A stretch of DNA of 64,000 nt from NCBI GenBank assembly GCA_021790385.1, contig JAJYDW010000009.1, positions 1-64,000 of the forward strand, written 5' to 3'. Source of the stretch: Planctomycetota bacterium. GTDB taxonomy: Bacteria > Planctomycetota > Phycisphaerae > WQYP01. Of this stretch, positions 8,272 to 16,790 are shown piece after piece (positions within the stretch are counted from its first letter, which is position 1; every line of letters begins with the position of its first letter). The notes under the pieces were generated by a model. The model was not told the DNA's origin, made no database searches, and worked only from the letters and a program-made list of their open reading frames with translations. The translations under genes were made by a program, and so were the position numbers.

Positions 8272-9384
8272 TTAGGCGTGTTTTTTGATCTTTTTGCCCT
8301 GTTTTTGAGGCTTAAATGGCAACATGCTGCCGGTGGATTGTCCGGACCAATCCGGCAATGCCGCTACGGCGTCAGCGGTCCCTATTAAACCAGCATCGGT
8401 ATACACCCGCATGGTCAGGTCGATCTGGCTGTGCCGGGCCAGTTCCATAGCCACCCGTGGCTGTATACCGGCACGGCTTAGCGCCGTTATGAAAGTGTGT
8501 CGCAGTGCATGGAAATCCACTATCCGGCCTTGGCTGTCCTTTTTGGGAATTTCCGCCAGCCGCAAATGCGTGTAGAACCTTTTTCGCCCCGGAACCAAAA
8601 ATACTTTATCTTCCGGCTTGGCATCTTCCGGTCTTGCAGCTTGTATGGCCTTCACCACGTCACTCCGCAGGAATAAGGTAGACATCTTGTGATTCTTTGA
8701 AATGCTTGCCCGGACCGCCACGAAGGGCCTTAAGGCTTCAAGGTGAATATCGCCCCAGCGCAACGCGGATAGTTCACCTCTGCGCAGCCCTGTGGTCAGG
8801 GCCATCAGGTACGCCAGCCGGTATTTGCCGGACACCTCCAGCAGACGCACGATTTCCAGGTCCGTCAAGGCTCGGCGGATTCTCACTTCACGGCCCCGTT
8901 GCTCGACCAAGCCAACAACCACCAATGGACTAGAGGCTAATCGCCCATGCTGTACCAGCCACTTACAAAAAGACTTTGCGGTTATGACATACGTATTTTT
9001 GGTTTTGGGACTGCGATCAAAGCCATTACGCCACCTCATTAAAGAATCAGCCGTAATATCGGTGGTGCAATTCCAATGGCAATCCCCGGCAATCTTCGTC
9101 AAGAACCGGCGAGAATTATCCACGTATACGTTGTCGCGGCCTTTACCTTTCAGGTCGTTGATGTAATCGCCAATATGCTTTGCCAGTGACTTGCTCTTTG
9201 CCGCCCCAAACAGATCGACCAGACCTACCTCACCACGCTCGATCATAGCCTGATGCTGGGCTGCCTTGGATTCAGTCGCCCGTTTGTCGGTGTAGCCCAC
9301 GTACCTTTGCCACGCTCCATTGGGCAGTTTCACTTTGTAGGACCACTTTTGTGCTGTTTCACTTTTTTTGAATACGCTGGCCAT
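8272..9384 (-). CDS. int: Tyrosine recombinase / element integrase
   Basis: 370 residues, the size of phage-type integrases. An N-terminal arm-binding and core-binding region precedes a catalytic domain with TGLRRGELSALRW (first Arg), HALRHTF (His-x-x-Arg) and LARHSQIDLTMRVYTD (second His and the nucleophile Tyr). The set R-H-R-H-Y is complete, so it is probably active. It lies next to attL and reads toward the tRNA. Residues 90-180 hold the SAM-like core-binding helices. The last residues are lysine-rich. Confidence 0.93.
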   Translation of the reverse strand: MASVFKKSETAQKWSYKVKLPNGAWQRYVGYTDKRATESKAAQHQAMIERGEVGLVDLFGAAKSKSLAKHIGDYINDLKGKGRDNVYVDNSRRFLTKIAGDCHWNCTTDITADSLMRWRNGFDRSPKTKNTYVITAKSFCKWLVQHGRLASSPLVVVGLVEQRGREVRIRRALTDLEIVRLLEVSGKYRLAYLMALTTGLRRGELSALRWGDIHLEALRPFVAVRASISKNHKMSTLFLRSDVVKAIQAARPEDAKPEDKVFLVPGRKRFYTHLRLAEIPKKDSQGRIVDFHALRHTFITALSRAGIQPRVAMELARHSQIDLTMRVYTDAGLIGTADAVAALPDWSGQSTGSMLPFKPQKQGKKIKKHA

Positions 9385-9678
9385 AGCTGTTTCCTTTCTT
9401 TGAAACAGCCGTATCCTACCTCCGCTCGGTGCTGGGCATTAGCGGCAGCCCGGCAGGTGCTGTTGCCGCTGCTGGCTGGGTTGGCTGTCTTTTGCCCGGA
9501 TTTCCGGCCAGAAACTTTTCAAGATTATTTTTTGCCGGTCGGCCCATTACTTTATCCTCCCTGCCAATACGGCAGATTTTCCAAGTTCGCCCGAATAACG
9601 CGAAAAAATGTGCAAGATGTCGATGCGGTCATCTAAATGTGTCCATGTGATGTTTTTCGCCTTAATTTTGCGAAAATA
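9385..9678. other. Gap upstream of the integrase gene
   Basis: No convincing gene. The stretch should hold the integrase promoter and the 3' end of the preceding operon. I see no clear terminator or consensus promoter. The GC-rich part 9420-9500 is followed by an AT-rich part near 9585-9680. Confidence 0.4.
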
Positions 9679-9903
9679 TCAATCGTCGGAGTAGCCGCGC
9701 TCCCGCGCAATGACCGCACACACGTCGTCGCGGTAGTACAGCAGTGTGCCGCGTGGTCCTTTGTCAACCGGCGGAATGTTGTTCCGTTTTAGCCACGCGT
9801 GCGATTTACCTTTTTCATATCGCAAAGCGCTCACCTCGGCGGCGGATACCAGCATGTCGTCGATCAACTGCTGCAACACGTAGTCATCGTAATTTTTTTT
9901 CAT
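9679..9903 (-). CDS. Small excisionase/MerR-like DNA-binding protein
   Basis: 74 residues. The central part, SAAEVSALRYEKGKSHAWLKRNNIPP followed by LLYYRDDVCAVIARERGY, has the layout of excisionase-type winged helix proteins: a helix-turn-helix and a short wing ending in a tyrosine/arginine-rich strand. Its ATG overlaps the stop of the preceding gene by four bases. It is the gene nearest the integrase and could be the directionality factor, though the protein at 17402 is an equally good candidate. Confidence 0.55.
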   Translation of the reverse strand: MKKNYDDYVLQQLIDDMLVSAAEVSALRYEKGKSHAWLKRNNIPPVDKGPRGTLLYYRDDVCAVIARERGYSDD

Positions 9904-10790
9904 ATTTTCCCTTTCAAAAAAGATGATTCAAGAGAAACAAAACGGTCGTGGAATTTCAATTCTTTGCGCGATACGTATTGGATATGTTGAGCGTGGCCGT
10001 AGAGGTAACTGAACAGTGTGGCACGGCCCGGCACGTAACAACGATACTGTTCGGCCAGATGGACAACAAGTGTGTCGATCTTATCCTGTCGCGAAAGATG
10101 CCGCGACACACATTGGTTTGCGCCCAGTACGGACACGCCATAAATCGCTCGCCATACATTTTCCGGCGTGGGATTTTTTTCGGTGATTTCGCATTGTTTT
10201 TTTACGTCGCCAATGGGCTGGCTCGTATCGAGGTCCGGTGGCTGGCCACGGAAAAGTGGTTTGATCTTTTTGTCTTTGCGTGATACGTAGCCACGTGCCT
10301 CACATATCTGTTTTGCCACTTCGTCCCGCACGTAGTAGTTCCTCGCCCGGCCACAAATAGTTTTGGTCATCTTTGGTTTTATACGCTGGTGGCCAAGGAA
10401 TGATTTAGCGTCGCGGCGTGGACCGAGCATGGTTTGCACCTGGTCAAAATCCACCAAGCCGTCCGGAATCGAATCCAGTTCTTTTTTTGTCCTTTCGATT
10501 ATTACGGGTGGTACGTGGCCAAGGATTTCCGCAGCCGGGGTGCCAAGCCGCATTTGCTCTTTTAGCGCGGGCGGTATGGGCGGTATGCGATCAGTGTCAC
10601 AGAGGAACCTAAGATAATCTAAGGCTTTCTGTTTGGGATATATATACCAACGTCCATGTTTTCCAATGGGCGACAAGCCAAGCCGAGGCAGATCGTATCG
10701 AAGGTTTTTTAGCGTCCGCCCTGTGATGGCAGACAAGTCGCGGATAGTTACGTGGTCTGGATTGGTGGTGGTGGTGGTGGTCATAATCAA
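9900..10790 (-). CDS. Element protein with N-terminal helix-turn-helix, function unknown
   Basis: 296 residues. The first 70 residues (VTIRDLSAITGRTLKNLRYDL, then GRWYIYPKQKALDYLRFL) look like a MerR/excisionase-type DNA-binding domain. A second similar unit may lie at about 115-180 (MLGPRRDAKSFLGHQRIKP, then NYYVRDEVAKQICEARGYV), which resembles the neighbouring 74-residue protein. The C-terminal 110 residues are not recognised. It overlaps both neighbours by four bases, so it belongs to one translationally coupled run of genes. Confidence 0.6.
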   Translation of the reverse strand: MIMTTTTTTNPDHVTIRDLSAITGRTLKNLRYDLPRLGLSPIGKHGRWYIYPKQKALDYLRFLCDTDRIPPIPPALKEQMRLGTPAAEILGHVPPVIIERTKKELDSIPDGLVDFDQVQTMLGPRRDAKSFLGHQRIKPKMTKTICGRARNYYVRDEVAKQICEARGYVSRKDKKIKPLFRGQPPDLDTSQPIGDVKKQCEITEKNPTPENVWRAIYGVSVLGANQCVSRHLSRQDKIDTLVVHLAEQYRCYVPGRATLFSYLYGHAQHIQYVSRKELKFHDRFVSLESSFLKGKI

Positions 10791-11671
10791 GGTGTCCCGG
10801 TAAGAGGTGGTAGTGTGGCTTGGGCGGCGTCGGGCACGGCGTAAGATGCAACGACAATCGAATTACCAATCGCGATGGAGTAAGTGGCTCCCTGGTATAG
10901 CCCGATGAAGTTGCCCGCTGAAGTGGCGATCTCACCATTGGCGTTCGTCGTGGCGACAACCGGCGAGGCATCGAATATCTGGCCAGCAGACGCGGATGGC
11001 GGCGGTGTAAGCAGACTGAAGGTAACAGGAATGCCAGCCAGTGGAGCACCAGCAGGCGAATATGCAGTCCCGGAACACCAACACGTAGATGGTGCGGCAA
11101 TATACGTATTGGCAATCTGGCCAAGGGTGATGGTCTGGGCGACTGAAGCCGATACCACAAGCGGAACAGGTGCTGGCGATTGGAATCCCAAAGCAGACGC
11201 CGACAAACTCCAATTACCGGCGGCCACCGAGAGGTTAGCCACGCCGAGCGCGTCGGTAATCGCGGTCATCGAGCCAGCCGCGCCAACGACGGCCACGGTG
11301 GCCCCTGCAATGGGTTGGCTGTTTGTGTTTTCGATGGTGGCGGTGATTACGTACGGGCCGCCACCAGAGGCAATGTCCTCATTCGTAATGTTGCCACTAT
11401 TAAAAAATGTGTCGGTCAGAATCGACGGAACCAGATAGGCCTGCACGTACAGCCGGACCGCGTAAGGTGGAGCAATCAAAGATGCAGGTAAAGTCCCCAC
11501 GTAGTAGCCGCTCGGAAACTGCTCCGCCAGCGCCAAAGCATAATTAGGCCAATCGGATTGGTTGAAATTTTCAAATTGCCCGGTGGCAAAGTTATACGGT
11601 TGGGATTCCGCGTCGTAGATGACCGCATATACGATTTTGCCGGAGGTGTAAGACGTTGCGATTGTTATCAT
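10787..11671 (-). CDS. Phage-type structural/adhesion protein with Ig-like and carboxypeptidase-regulatory-like repeats
   Basis: 294 residues, low in charge and rich in Ala, Thr, Ser and Pro. The N-terminal 60 residues (SGKIVYAVIYDAESQPYNF and LAEQFPSGYYVGTLPA) resemble modules seen in phage neck or tail proteins. Residues 105-190 (ENTNSQPIAGATVAVVGAAG, ITDALGVANLSVAAGNW) and 195-260 look like two beta-sandwich units of the carboxypeptidase-regulatory/Big type. No signal peptide. A role in virion attachment is plausible, but no other virion gene is present. Part of the overlapping minus-strand gene array. Confidence 0.5.
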   Translation of the reverse strand: MITIATSYTSGKIVYAVIYDAESQPYNFATGQFENFNQSDWPNYALALAEQFPSGYYVGTLPASLIAPPYAVRLYVQAYLVPSILTDTFFNSGNITNEDIASGGGPYVITATIENTNSQPIAGATVAVVGAAGSMTAITDALGVANLSVAAGNWSLSASALGFQSPAPVPLVVSASVAQTITLGQIANTYIAAPSTCWCSGTAYSPAGAPLAGIPVTFSLLTPPPSASAGQIFDASPVVATTNANGEIATSAGNFIGLYQGATYSIAIGNSIVVASYAVPDAAQATLPPLTGTP

Positions 11672-11675
11672 GTTT

Positions 11676-11924
11676 TTACCCTACTTTCCGCGATATCTCA
11701 ACCAACAATCTGGTCTGCTCTGTCATTGCTGTTTCCATTTTTTGTCGCCAATCGCGCGAGTCCTCGCGGTCTCGATCTAGTCGCGAAGTGAGGGCATCTA
11801 CACGTAGCTCGATTGTCGTGATTCGGTTTTCGTGCAGGACCGTATGGTTGCGCAACCGGAATAAAAGTCCAAGCACTCCGAATAGAGAACCGCAGGCTGC
11901 CGCGACTACGTATATGATATTCAT
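11676..11924 (-). CDS. Small membrane protein with coiled coil (holin/spanin-like)
   Basis: 82 residues: one N-terminal membrane segment (IIYVVAAACGSLFGVLGLLF), then a charged helix with heptad-like spacing (RITTIELRVDALTSRLDRDR to MTEQTRLLVEISRK). This is the layout of small phage membrane proteins near lysis or tail genes. The longer frame to 12269 would bury the preceding genes; the ATG at 11924 has GAGG upstream and overlaps the previous stop (ATGA). Function unknown. Confidence 0.6.
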   Translation of the reverse strand: MNIIYVVAAACGSLFGVLGLLFRLRNHTVLHENRITTIELRVDALTSRLDRDREDSRDWRQKMETAMTEQTRLLVEISRKVG

Positions 11925-12061
11925 CGCAACCTCGGCCCACGAAACAGAATCCAATGCGACACCCAATAGCCCACCACAAAACCAAGCTCGAATACCAGCA
12001 CCACAGACGGGACGAAAAAGCACCCGAAAGCCAATAATGCCAGCAGGTAAAACCAGATCAT
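11921..12061 (-). CDS. Very small membrane protein
   Basis: 46 residues starting MIWFYLLALLAFGCFF, with two hydrophobic segments ending in a short basic tail. Its stop overlaps the start of the next small membrane protein. The frame is open to 12175, but that would overlap the HNH gene by 100 bases, whereas 12061 begins 14 bases after the HNH stop and has GGA upstream. Too short to classify; position next to another small membrane protein suggests a lysis or holin-like pair. Confidence 0.45.
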   Translation of the reverse strand: MIWFYLLALLAFGCFFVPSVVLVFELGFVVGYWVSHWILFRGPRLR

Positions 12062-12075
12062 CAATTCCAGTCTGG

Positions 12076-12372
12076 TCAGGGCCGTAGGCGATGGATTGTC
12101 GGTTTGGGCCGGAGTACACCCCGGCGATGGCACTCTTGGGCGGTTTTGGTCGAATGACAGGCGTGACATAGACATTGCAAGTTCCTCGTATCAAGGTCTG
12201 TAAATATATCTTTGTTATTTGGATCGCGCGGCAGTACGTGATCGACTTCGGTGGCCGGGCGGATTCCACATATCACGCATATCGGCGTGTCGGCCAGCAG
12301 CAGAGCACGTAGCTTTTGCCAGCGTGCGGTGGAGTAAAGGCGGCGATACTGGCGATCATTTTTTCGATACAT
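12076..12372 (-). CDS. HNH endonuclease
   Basis: 98 residues with the HNH fold signature. CVICG near residue 32 gives the first zinc pair, TEVDHVLPRDP holds the catalytic Asp-His, and CLCHACHSTKT gives the second zinc pair and the last histidine region. The N-terminus YRRLYSTARWQKLRALLL is typical of phage HNH proteins that assist DNA packaging next to terminase genes. No terminase is found here, so it may act alone or with a helper phage's packaging machinery. Confidence 0.88.
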   Translation of the reverse strand: MYRKNDRQYRRLYSTARWQKLRALLLADTPICVICGIRPATEVDHVLPRDPNNKDIFTDLDTRNLQCLCHACHSTKTAQECHRRGVLRPKPTIHRLRP

Positions 12373-12390
12373 TCTGGGCCGCCCACACTT

Positions 12391-12711
12391 TCAACGTTTT
12401 GTTTTTTTGGTTTTGGCCGGGTGGCGTAAGGGATATTCCTGGGAGTACCACTTTGCACATATGTCGGCAAAGGTTTTTACGTCGCACGGTGCGCCAGCAA
12501 AGGCGGCGAATACCTGCGCGGCAATCCAACCAACCAAATAATCGTCGTGGCCAATCCGCAGCGTACGTATCACGATTAGTCGGAAAAGAGGTGCGAAGTC
12601 GTACGGGGTGTAATAGCCCTGGCTCCGGCGGCCAGTGTACAGATCAATCCGGAGGTCAGGGTGGATTGTCTTTTCAAGGTCGTCGTATCGACACTCATAC
12701 ATACGTATCAT
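12391..12711 (-). CDS. Hypothetical element protein
   Basis: 106 residues, start MIRMYECRYDDLEKTIHP. The protein is charged at both ends with a helical middle (DYLVGWIAAQVFAAFAG). No motif recognised. It overlaps the end of the sigma-like gene by 17 bases and is followed 18 bases later by the HNH gene, so it belongs to the same coupled array. A lysine-rich tail (KTKKTKR) may bind nucleic acid. Confidence 0.5.
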   Translation of the reverse strand: MIRMYECRYDDLEKTIHPDLRIDLYTGRRSQGYYTPYDFAPLFRLIVIRTLRIGHDDYLVGWIAAQVFAAFAGAPCDVKTFADICAKWYSQEYPLRHPAKTKKTKR

Positions 12712-13054
12712 GTTGGGTCTCCTGGTTTTGTTTTTTTACGTATTCGTTTTGCAGGTGTTGGGAAATCTGGCTTTCGCGTTTTATGGTTTGGTTCTGGCGG
12801 GCAAGCCAGTCGGATACGCCTCTGCGGGCCAGCGTAAAGTAAAACTGGAAGGGTTTTTGCGGTTTTTTTGTCTGGGATAAAATCCAAAGATCGGTCACTA
12901 ATCCCTGCCGCAAGTCCTCCCTGTCCGCGGAGGAAATACGTAGCCTCCTGCAAATATAATCCGTGAAAACATACAGGATTGCCGCCCATTGTTCTGGATT
13001 CTTTTTTCGGCGGCGGTGCAAACGGTCGAAGGTGTCGGATAGCGATTCCTTCAT
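12695..13054 (-). CDS. Small sigma-region-2-like protein
   Basis: 119 residues. The stretch WAAILYVFTDYICRRLRISS followed by ADREDLRQGLVTDLWIL and FYFTLARRGVSDWLAR resembles sigma-70 region 2: a core-binding helix with an acidic D-x-x-D-L-x-Q-x pattern, then an aromatic-rich helix. Region 4 is absent; the C-terminus is Gln- and Lys-rich. It may be an element-specific transcription regulator. The resemblance is weak and is a hypothesis. Start ATG overlaps the preceding stop (ATGA). Confidence 0.5.
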   Translation of the reverse strand: MKESLSDTFDRLHRRRKKNPEQWAAILYVFTDYICRRLRISSADREDLRQGLVTDLWILSQTKKPQKPFQFYFTLARRGVSDWLARQNQTIKRESQISQHLQNEYVKKQNQETQHDTYV

Positions 13055-13443
13055 TTTCGTGCCCCGGAACCGGCCAGCATTAGATTCACCCGGAGCGACA
13101 TTCGCCGGTAAGCCAAGCGGCGGAAGGTCAAGATATCGACTGACGTGCCAGCAGATTCGGCGAAAACCTCAAGGGCGGCGGAAAAAGCAACCGGATAATT
13201 TTTACCGAAAAAGGTGGGTGGAAGTTTGGATTTCAAAAGCCCGGAAATCGCAACGGCAGCCAGGTCAGTGGAAAAGTCTGCGCCAACGTCCCGGTGGCCC
13301 CTGTGCAACGCCAGGACGAAAGAAGGACATACGGGCTGCTCGGCCAATGCGGCTAAGGCCAGCCAAGCCGGATCAGGCGGTGGTGGGACTGGTGCTACTG
13401 GTGCTGGCCGGTGGTGATAAAGAAGGTCGGAATCGAATCGCAT
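13051..13443 (-). CDS. Hypothetical element protein
   Basis: About 130 residues, beginning MRFDSDLLYHHRPAPVAPV after a proline-rich linker (PPPPDPAWLALAALAE). The frame is open to 13458; the ATG at 13443 is an alternative and is used here. No known domain recognised. It is the first gene of the coupled run that goes down to the excisionase-like gene at 9679, so its promoter should lie in the AT-rich stretch 13444-13700. Confidence 0.45.
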   Translation of the reverse strand: MRFDSDLLYHHRPAPVAPVPPPPDPAWLALAALAEQPVCPSFVLALHRGHRDVGADFSTDLAAVAISGLLKSKLPPTFFGKNYPVAFSAALEVFAESAGTSVDILTFRRLAYRRMSLRVNLMLAGSGARK

Positions 13444-13458
13444 GAAAAACCCCTTCAA

Positions 13459-13889
13459 AAAAAAAATGTGTAACCCATACCTGATATATACCGCCGAAAA
13501 TCACACAATTTTCACTTTTTTGCGTTGGATTTTTGATTTTCCGGCCAAAAATAGGCAGAAAACCACGAAAACATTGGCGTTTTGATCGATAAATTTTTTT
13601 TGGAATTTTTGGATTTTTTTTGCGGGCCACTGAAAAATCAACAGTTTCGGGATTTTTTTTGCCCTTTTTTTCGCGGCGGCAAAAACGGCCCAAAATGGCC
13701 AAAATGCGTCAGGACGCGATTAGATGACCGTGGCTGCATTTTGGGGTGTCGGACGGGGTTAGGTCGGTTTGGGTGGCAAAAGTGGCGTGGTGGCCAAGGG
13801 AAGTGGGCGGTCTGTGGGTGGTGGGTGGTAGGCGTGGCGTGGCTGGCGTGGGTGGAAAGAAAAAAGAAGAAAACAAATCCACCGGGGTG
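13459..13889. other. AT-rich gap, probable promoter region for the left gene array
   Basis: No gene with support. The sequence has repeated T-runs (13590-13680) followed by a G-rich stretch (13740-13870). Short frames here have no recognisable product. Confidence 0.4.
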
Positions 13890-14060
13890 GGCTGGCCAGT
13901 GCCAGATCAGCCAGGTGGCCAGATCAGCCGGGTGGTAGATCAGCCAGCCAGATATTGTCGCTCATAGATTAAATCAGTCGCCAGCCAGATCAGCCGGTCA
14001 GATATTGTCGCCCGCAGATTAAATCCGGTAGTCGCCGGTCAGCCAGTGCCAGCCAGTGGT
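13890..14060. repeat. Imperfect direct repeats beside the replication region
   Basis: CCAGATCAGCC units recur at about 13897, 13918 and 13985. A longer unit, CAGATATTGTCGC followed by AGATTAAATC, occurs twice (starting at about 13948 and 14008). A related inverted copy, GATTTAATCTGTTGCGAG, is at about 17007, on the other side of the primase gene. Such repeats next to a replication gene may belong to an origin or partition site. Confidence 0.5.
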
Positions 14061-14145
14061 TTTGGGTGCTCTGCATTTTTGTCTCTTTTTGCGCTTTTTT
14101 TTGCTTTCGGTTTTTGGTTGATTTTCCGCCAGGCCGAGCCAGCCC

Positions 14146-14372
14146 CATAACGGTCATAACGGTCATAACGGTGATGTATAGTTTGTCCTCGTGAAAAAAA
14201 AACAGCTTGCTTATACGGAAACCAACGTTATCACCGTTATGTCTGTTATGCGCCTCGATATTTGGCTAAAAACGCCACTTTTATCGGACGCGCAAATGGC
14301 ACCGTTATGCGCTTTCCGCCGCCGGACCTCCCGGCTGGCAGAAACGGGTGTTTTTGCCTCCGCACCGTTATG
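14146..14372. repeat. Iteron-like CATAACGG repeats, candidate replication origin
   Basis: CATAACGG occurs three times at a 9-base period (14146-14153, 14155-14162, 14164-14171). Its complement CCGTTATG occurs at 14234-14241, 14302-14309 and 14365-14372, the last two within the longer CACCGTTATGCGCTT. A degenerate TGTTATGCGC lies at 14244. The array lies just beyond the 3' end of the primase-helicase gene and beside AT-rich DNA, the usual makeup of a small replicon origin. Assignment as an origin is inference. Confidence 0.6.
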
Positions 14373-14603
14373 CGCTTCCACGTTTTCAATCTCGCAAAAA
14401 AAGAGAAAACTGTGATAAAAAAACAGCCCCAAAAACAGGCAAAAAAGGCAAAAAAAACCACCACCAAACTGGCAACCACATTTCCGCAAATGTGAATAAT
14501 ACAAGCACCCCTTATTCGCAAAGGTGAAACATGCAAGCAAAAAAAAACCGGCAGCGGGCCGAGCTTAGGTGTGGCCCACCGCCGGGAGGTGTACTGGTGG
14601 GAT

Positions 14604-16790
14604 TCAGTCGGGGGCGGTGTAGGTGCAGGCGATCAGCGTGATTCCGCTCCATCCTCGCCCGCCACCGTATCTCAGTTTTGGCCGGACATCCAACCCGCTG
14701 GCCGCCGCGTGGCGCGAAAGCAATTCGCCGAAAATCCTGGGATTGACAGGGTGGCCGCCGGTGTCTTTGGAAAATTCGTTAAATGCGGCCACCAGATCGC
14801 GCGTCGAAGCCCACCCGCCAGCCACCACATTGCACTTTTCCTCCAAAAACAAGGAAATCGGATCACTGTCCTCGCGATACGTACTGGTGGCGGCCACAAC
14901 TTTTTCGGGTTCGTCCAATCCGTCGCGCGTCCAGAGCCTGCAACCCTCCACCAGCCTATTCAAAATCCCGCTGGCCTCGGCCACTAACTCGTCGAGCAGC
15001 CCGGTATCCTGCTCATTTTTGGAAAAAGTTCGCTCAAACGGAACCAATTTTAGTCGCCGCCAGATCGCGTTGGTATTTTCACGCACCACTGGCTTATTGT
15101 TGGTTTGGATTATCATTTTGTGCGTGCGTGGGAATTCGTAAAAATCCTGCCTCATCCGCCGGGCTTTGATGGTGGAATCGCCGGTCAGCCTTTTCAATAA
15201 TTGTGTACGTATTCGCGCCCCGCTTTCCGTTTCACTGGCCACGACCAGACGCCGCCCTTGCAAATCCGCCAACTCGGTCGGGTGCGAACCTCCCTTATTC
15301 TGGATTAGCAGGGTGTCGGAAGCGGTCGCCGCGTAATCGCCCATAATATGCAGCACAATAGATATCAATGTGCTTTTTCCATTTGCCCCCTCGCCGTAAA
15401 ATATCGGCAGCAACTGGCTCGTGATATCCCCGGTAAGGCACATGCCCAGAATCTTCAATACGTATTCGACTGTTTTTTCATCGACCGAAAATACCTCCCT
15501 CATGAATCGGTCGAATCGCGGGCACGTGGCCAGCGGATCGTACTTGACCGGGGCGATTTTTGTGATTTTATTTTCTGGCCGGTGCGGTTCAAGCTCAAAA
15601 GTCCGCAGGCAAAGGGTTCCATTTTTCAGGTTTAACAGAAAATTGTCCGCGTCCAAATCTTTAGCCCGCGCAAACAAACCTGGCTCGCTACGTGCTGTTT
15701 CTATCATTGCGGCCATCCGCCCAGCCGTCAAACTGGCGGCGGCGTGCCGGGCCAACTCTCGATTACGTGTTGCGGCGGCCTCGGCCTGTAGATCGAAGAT
15801 AGTCTCCTCGGCTGTCTGGACAATGGCCCCAGCATCATCGGCCTGCCAGCGTCCACCGGACCACACGTGCCAGCCAATGCCGGGTACGTACAGTATCTGG
15901 CCACGATTCCGCCGCGCAAAATACTTGGCGTTTCCGACATCGGTCAGTCTTACCTCCTCCGCCAACTTTCCGGCATCGACATTCGGTGCTGGCGATACGT
16001 CTACTTTAGTGTATGCGTCTTCGAGTTTGTGGTATATTTCTTTTTCGTCCCACGGTGGCGTGCATCGGGCATTATATTCGCGCAGTAATTGGAAACCTTC
16101 GGCGAACGACACCCCGGACCTTTTGATTACGCAGGCGGCCCGGTACGTGGCATTGTGGCCGCCCTGGCCAGCCACCGCGGCGGGCAAAGATTCCAATTTC
16201 GCCCGGCAAGCCCTGACCGCCTGGCTCTCTACGCTGCTGGTCGTGGCTGTTTGCGCCGGTACGCCTTTGCCAACCGCGGCAATCAATGCAACCAGCCAGT
16301 CCGGTGCGGCGGCGACGGGAATATCGTCTGGGCTGTGGCCGGGCAGCCAGATATATGGTTTTCCATTTACTTTGCTCGGCGGCGCGACTACGTATCCGCC
16401 AGTCCCACGTATGTCGGTGGCCTGGAAAATCTTACCCTGGCTGTTGCGTATTTCCGCCTCCGAACGGAAATAGCAATGGTGGCCGCCCCTTGGCGTTTGC
16501 GCGGTTACGGTTTTGGGCAGCGGCTGATACCTCTCTTGGAATCTTTGCAAACCGTCCGTGGCATCAAAGTCCAAGACAAACAGACCTTTACCCGTCGCGA
16601 TTCCGACATTGGCCTCCTCGGTAAACATATGGACAATGGTAGATGGATCATTTGTGGCATCAAGGCAGCCGTGCTCCGTGGCCGGTATCTTTTCGCCTCG
16701 GCGGCATGGGAAAACCGAAAATCCCTGCCCGGCCAACTTTTGTGGGAGAGTAGTCCCGTGGTGATTGTGGTTTTGGTTTTGCGCGATCAT
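14604..16790 (-). CDS. Phage/plasmid primase-helicase, P4 family (Prim-Pol plus SF3 helicase)
   Basis: About 728 residues. The N-terminal 200 residues form a bifunctional primase-polymerase domain (FSVFPCRRGEKIPATEHG, GLFVLDFDATDG with its acidic pair, TPRGGHHCYF). A PriCT-like helical part follows near 215-275 (GGHNATYRAACVIKRSG). The second half is a D5/SF3 helicase with Walker A GEGANGKSTLISIVLHIMG near 470 and RLVVASETESGARI as Walker B region. It would open and prime the element's own origin. The ATG at 16790 has GAGGTG six bases upstream and is preferred over 16844. Confidence 0.92.
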   Translation of the reverse strand: MIAQNQNHNHHGTTLPQKLAGQGFSVFPCRRGEKIPATEHGCLDATNDPSTIVHMFTEEANVGIATGKGLFVLDFDATDGLQRFQERYQPLPKTVTAQTPRGGHHCYFRSEAEIRNSQGKIFQATDIRGTGGYVVAPPSKVNGKPYIWLPGHSPDDIPVAAAPDWLVALIAAVGKGVPAQTATTSSVESQAVRACRAKLESLPAAVAGQGGHNATYRAACVIKRSGVSFAEGFQLLREYNARCTPPWDEKEIYHKLEDAYTKVDVSPAPNVDAGKLAEEVRLTDVGNAKYFARRNRGQILYVPGIGWHVWSGGRWQADDAGAIVQTAEETIFDLQAEAAATRNRELARHAAASLTAGRMAAMIETARSEPGLFARAKDLDADNFLLNLKNGTLCLRTFELEPHRPENKITKIAPVKYDPLATCPRFDRFMREVFSVDEKTVEYVLKILGMCLTGDITSQLLPIFYGEGANGKSTLISIVLHIMGDYAATASDTLLIQNKGGSHPTELADLQGRRLVVASETESGARIRTQLLKRLTGDSTIKARRMRQDFYEFPRTHKMIIQTNNKPVVRENTNAIWRRLKLVPFERTFSKNEQDTGLLDELVAEASGILNRLVEGCRLWTRDGLDEPEKVVAATSTYREDSDPISLFLEEKCNVVAGGWASTRDLVAAFNEFSKDTGGHPVNPRIFGELLSRHAAASGLDVRPKLRYGGGRGWSGITLIACTYTAPD

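Noticed and set aside
14146..14372. CRISPR array
   Set aside because: The repeats are 8 bases, in both orientations and unevenly spaced, with no unique spacers and no cas genes.
14191..14415. A 74-codon plus-strand frame in the iteron region
   Set aside because: No domain, no ribosome site, and it is built from the repeated CCGTTATG units.
15421..16473. A 350-codon plus-strand frame over the primase
   Set aside because: The minus-strand frame is a clear primase-helicase; this one has no domain and runs against every other gene of the element.
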